Source: a virus
Length of the DNA: 20,686 nucleotides
IMG/VR virus record: IMGVR_UViG_3300048117_000216
Span: 1 to 20,686 of that record
Reading direction: 5' to 3' (one strand)
The translations under genes and the position numbers were made by a program. Position 1 is the stretch's first letter; every line of letters begins with the position of its first letter. The notes beneath the pieces are model-generated. The model was not told the DNA's origin. It saw only the letters and a program-made list of their open reading frames with translations, and ran no database searches. Below, piece by piece: positions 20,047-20,686 of this stretch.

Positions 20047-20686
20047 TTAGATTCTATTTCCATCATCATCAAAAGTAACACTGTCTGCTTCGTCAAGTGC
20101 CACGTTAAATTCTCTCAAACGTCTAATGACTGATAAGAAGTCAACGATTGTTGTCCATCTATCGATGAAATAACCCATTGAACTTTCAACTCTACCAAAT
20201 GCGTTTAGAACTTGAAATAATACACCAAGTGTAATTAACTGGTCAAAGTATGCTGGTGCTAAAACAACTAGTGCTAAGTTACCTACACATAATCCGAATG
20301 CTGTTTGCCATACACCAAATCCCATGTACCAGTTGAATAGTCTATAGTAGTTTCTACGAACTGAATAAAACATTGGAAATAGTGTTGATGTTGCTCTTGC
20401 ACTAAAGTCATCTTCTGAATGTACTAGTTGCTTTCTCATCTTGGCTTCTACTACCTGATTATTATATTCAAGTTTAGGTAGTTTCCAACCTAATAGAAGT
20501 GATATCAATGTACCACCAATTGATACAGATAATGCTACCCATACTAAGAAACCAGGAATGATTTGTCCATTCCAAACTGGTAAACTCTCTGATAGATTCC
20601 ATAGAATTGGAAGAAACGCAAAAAGAATAAGTATCGCACTGAAGAAACCAGTGAAGAGTCCTTGAAGTGTCTTACCAAAAATCATT
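20047..20686 (-). CDS. SbmA/BacA-like peptide transporter, partial (C-terminal half)
   Basis: The open frame runs off the right edge; the Met at 20685 is probably internal, because the sequence right after it (F-G-K-T-L-Q-G-L-F ... A-F-L-P-I-L) aligns with the middle of SbmA (406 aa). Matching landmarks include F-L-P-I-L-W-N-L-S, K-L-P-K-L-E-Y-N-N-Q-V-V-E-A-K-M-R-K-Q-L-V-H-S-E-D-D and V-R-R-N-Y-Y-R-L-F, then L-F-Q-V-L-N-A-F-G-R-V-E-S and a W-T-T-I-V-D-F-L-S-V-I-R-R-L segment close to the C-terminus. Family members are inner-membrane, proton-driven importers of peptides (antimicrobial peptides, microcins, bleomycin) or, in BacA relatives, very-long-chain-fatty-acid-related functions. No ATPase domain is visible in the C-terminal half, as expected for SbmA. 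Carriage by a phage is unusual. About 190 N-terminal residues would lie outside the window. Confidence 0.8.
   Translation of the reverse strand, partial: MIFGKTLQGLFTGFFSAILILFAFLPILWNLSESLPVWNGQIIPGFLVWVALSVSIGGTLISLLLGWKLPKLEYNNQVVEAKMRKQLVHSEDDFSARATSTLFPMFYSVRRNYYRLFNWYMGFGVWQTAFGLCVGNLALVVLAPAYFDQLITLGVLFQVLNAFGRVESSMGYFIDRWTTIVDFLSVIRRLREFNVALDEADSVTFDDDGNRI

Noticed and set aside
20683-20685. ATG near the right edge as the true start of the SbmA-like gene
   Set aside because: The protein following it aligns with the middle of SbmA, so the start most likely lies beyond the window.
1-20686. tRNA genes, CRISPR arrays, introns or inteins
   Set aside because: No cloverleaf-like or regularly spaced repeat was seen by eye, and the polymerase and clamp genes are uninterrupted; a tRNA search tool would be needed to exclude a diverged tRNA fully.

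Overview
This is a compact, AT-rich, all-minus-strand block from a tailed bacteriophage of the T4-like (Straboviridae/Kyanoviridae-like) myovirus world, most probably marine. The evidence is a family B DNA polymerase with all exonuclease and polymerase motifs, a gp45-type sliding clamp, a T4 RNase H/FEN-type nuclease, a small DsbA-like protein, and several conserved marine T4-like hypotheticals. Genes are packed with 1-nt (TAATG) or 4-nt (ATGA/GTGA) overlaps. No gene-free stretch reaches 300 bases and I see no tRNA, CRISPR array or insertion sequence. The host cannot be fixed from the window; the low GC, a SbmA/BacA-like transporter and the overall gene set would fit a marine alphaproteobacterium, but that is inference.

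Reading in the direction of transcription (high to low coordinates): (A) 20686-19396 holds the C-terminal half of an SbmA/BacA-like peptide transporter, a two-helix holin-like protein and a 77-aa basic protein, closed by a hairpin terminator. (B) 19360-13538 starts with a stacked sigma70-like plus T4-late-like promoter and encodes a HxGH nucleotidyltransferase fused to a long processed tail (809 aa), a Pol-beta-like nucleotidyltransferase (288 aa), a ParB-like protein (403 aa) and a radical SAM enzyme. (C) 13530-10985 has its own late-type promoter, a Lys-rich 67-aa peptide and a modular 773-aa protein, and ends at a terminator whose sequence overlaps the next promoter. (D) 10971-7282 is the replication operon: DsbA-like, DNA polymerase, N6-adenine-type methyltransferase. 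(E) 7285-6473 is the sliding clamp with its own promoter. (F) 6470-4088 begins with a perfect T4-type late promoter and encodes a YdcH/DUF465 coiled coil, Apt, MetK and an unknown. (G) 4085-1 begins with a near-consensus sigma70 promoter and encodes RNase H/FEN, a phosphomannomutase-like HAD phosphatase, two small unknowns, two tandem SGNH-like paralogues and the start of a Rossmann/SDR-like protein.

The most interesting pattern is in blocks B and C. Five proteins (809, 288, 403, 773 and 67 aa) begin with a similar short peptide (M-[KNR]-[LI]-x-[EDQ]-[ILMV]), and the large ones contain repeated hydrophobic-x-Glu|Ala sites, notably VNE|A four times. This resembles the capsid-targeting peptide and prohead-protease cleavage sites of T4 internal proteins, so these enzymes may be packaged in the capsid, cut into pieces and injected with the DNA. 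A second theme is S-adenosylmethionine: MetK makes it, the methyltransferase and radical SAM enzyme consume it, and Apt can salvage the adenine released downstream.
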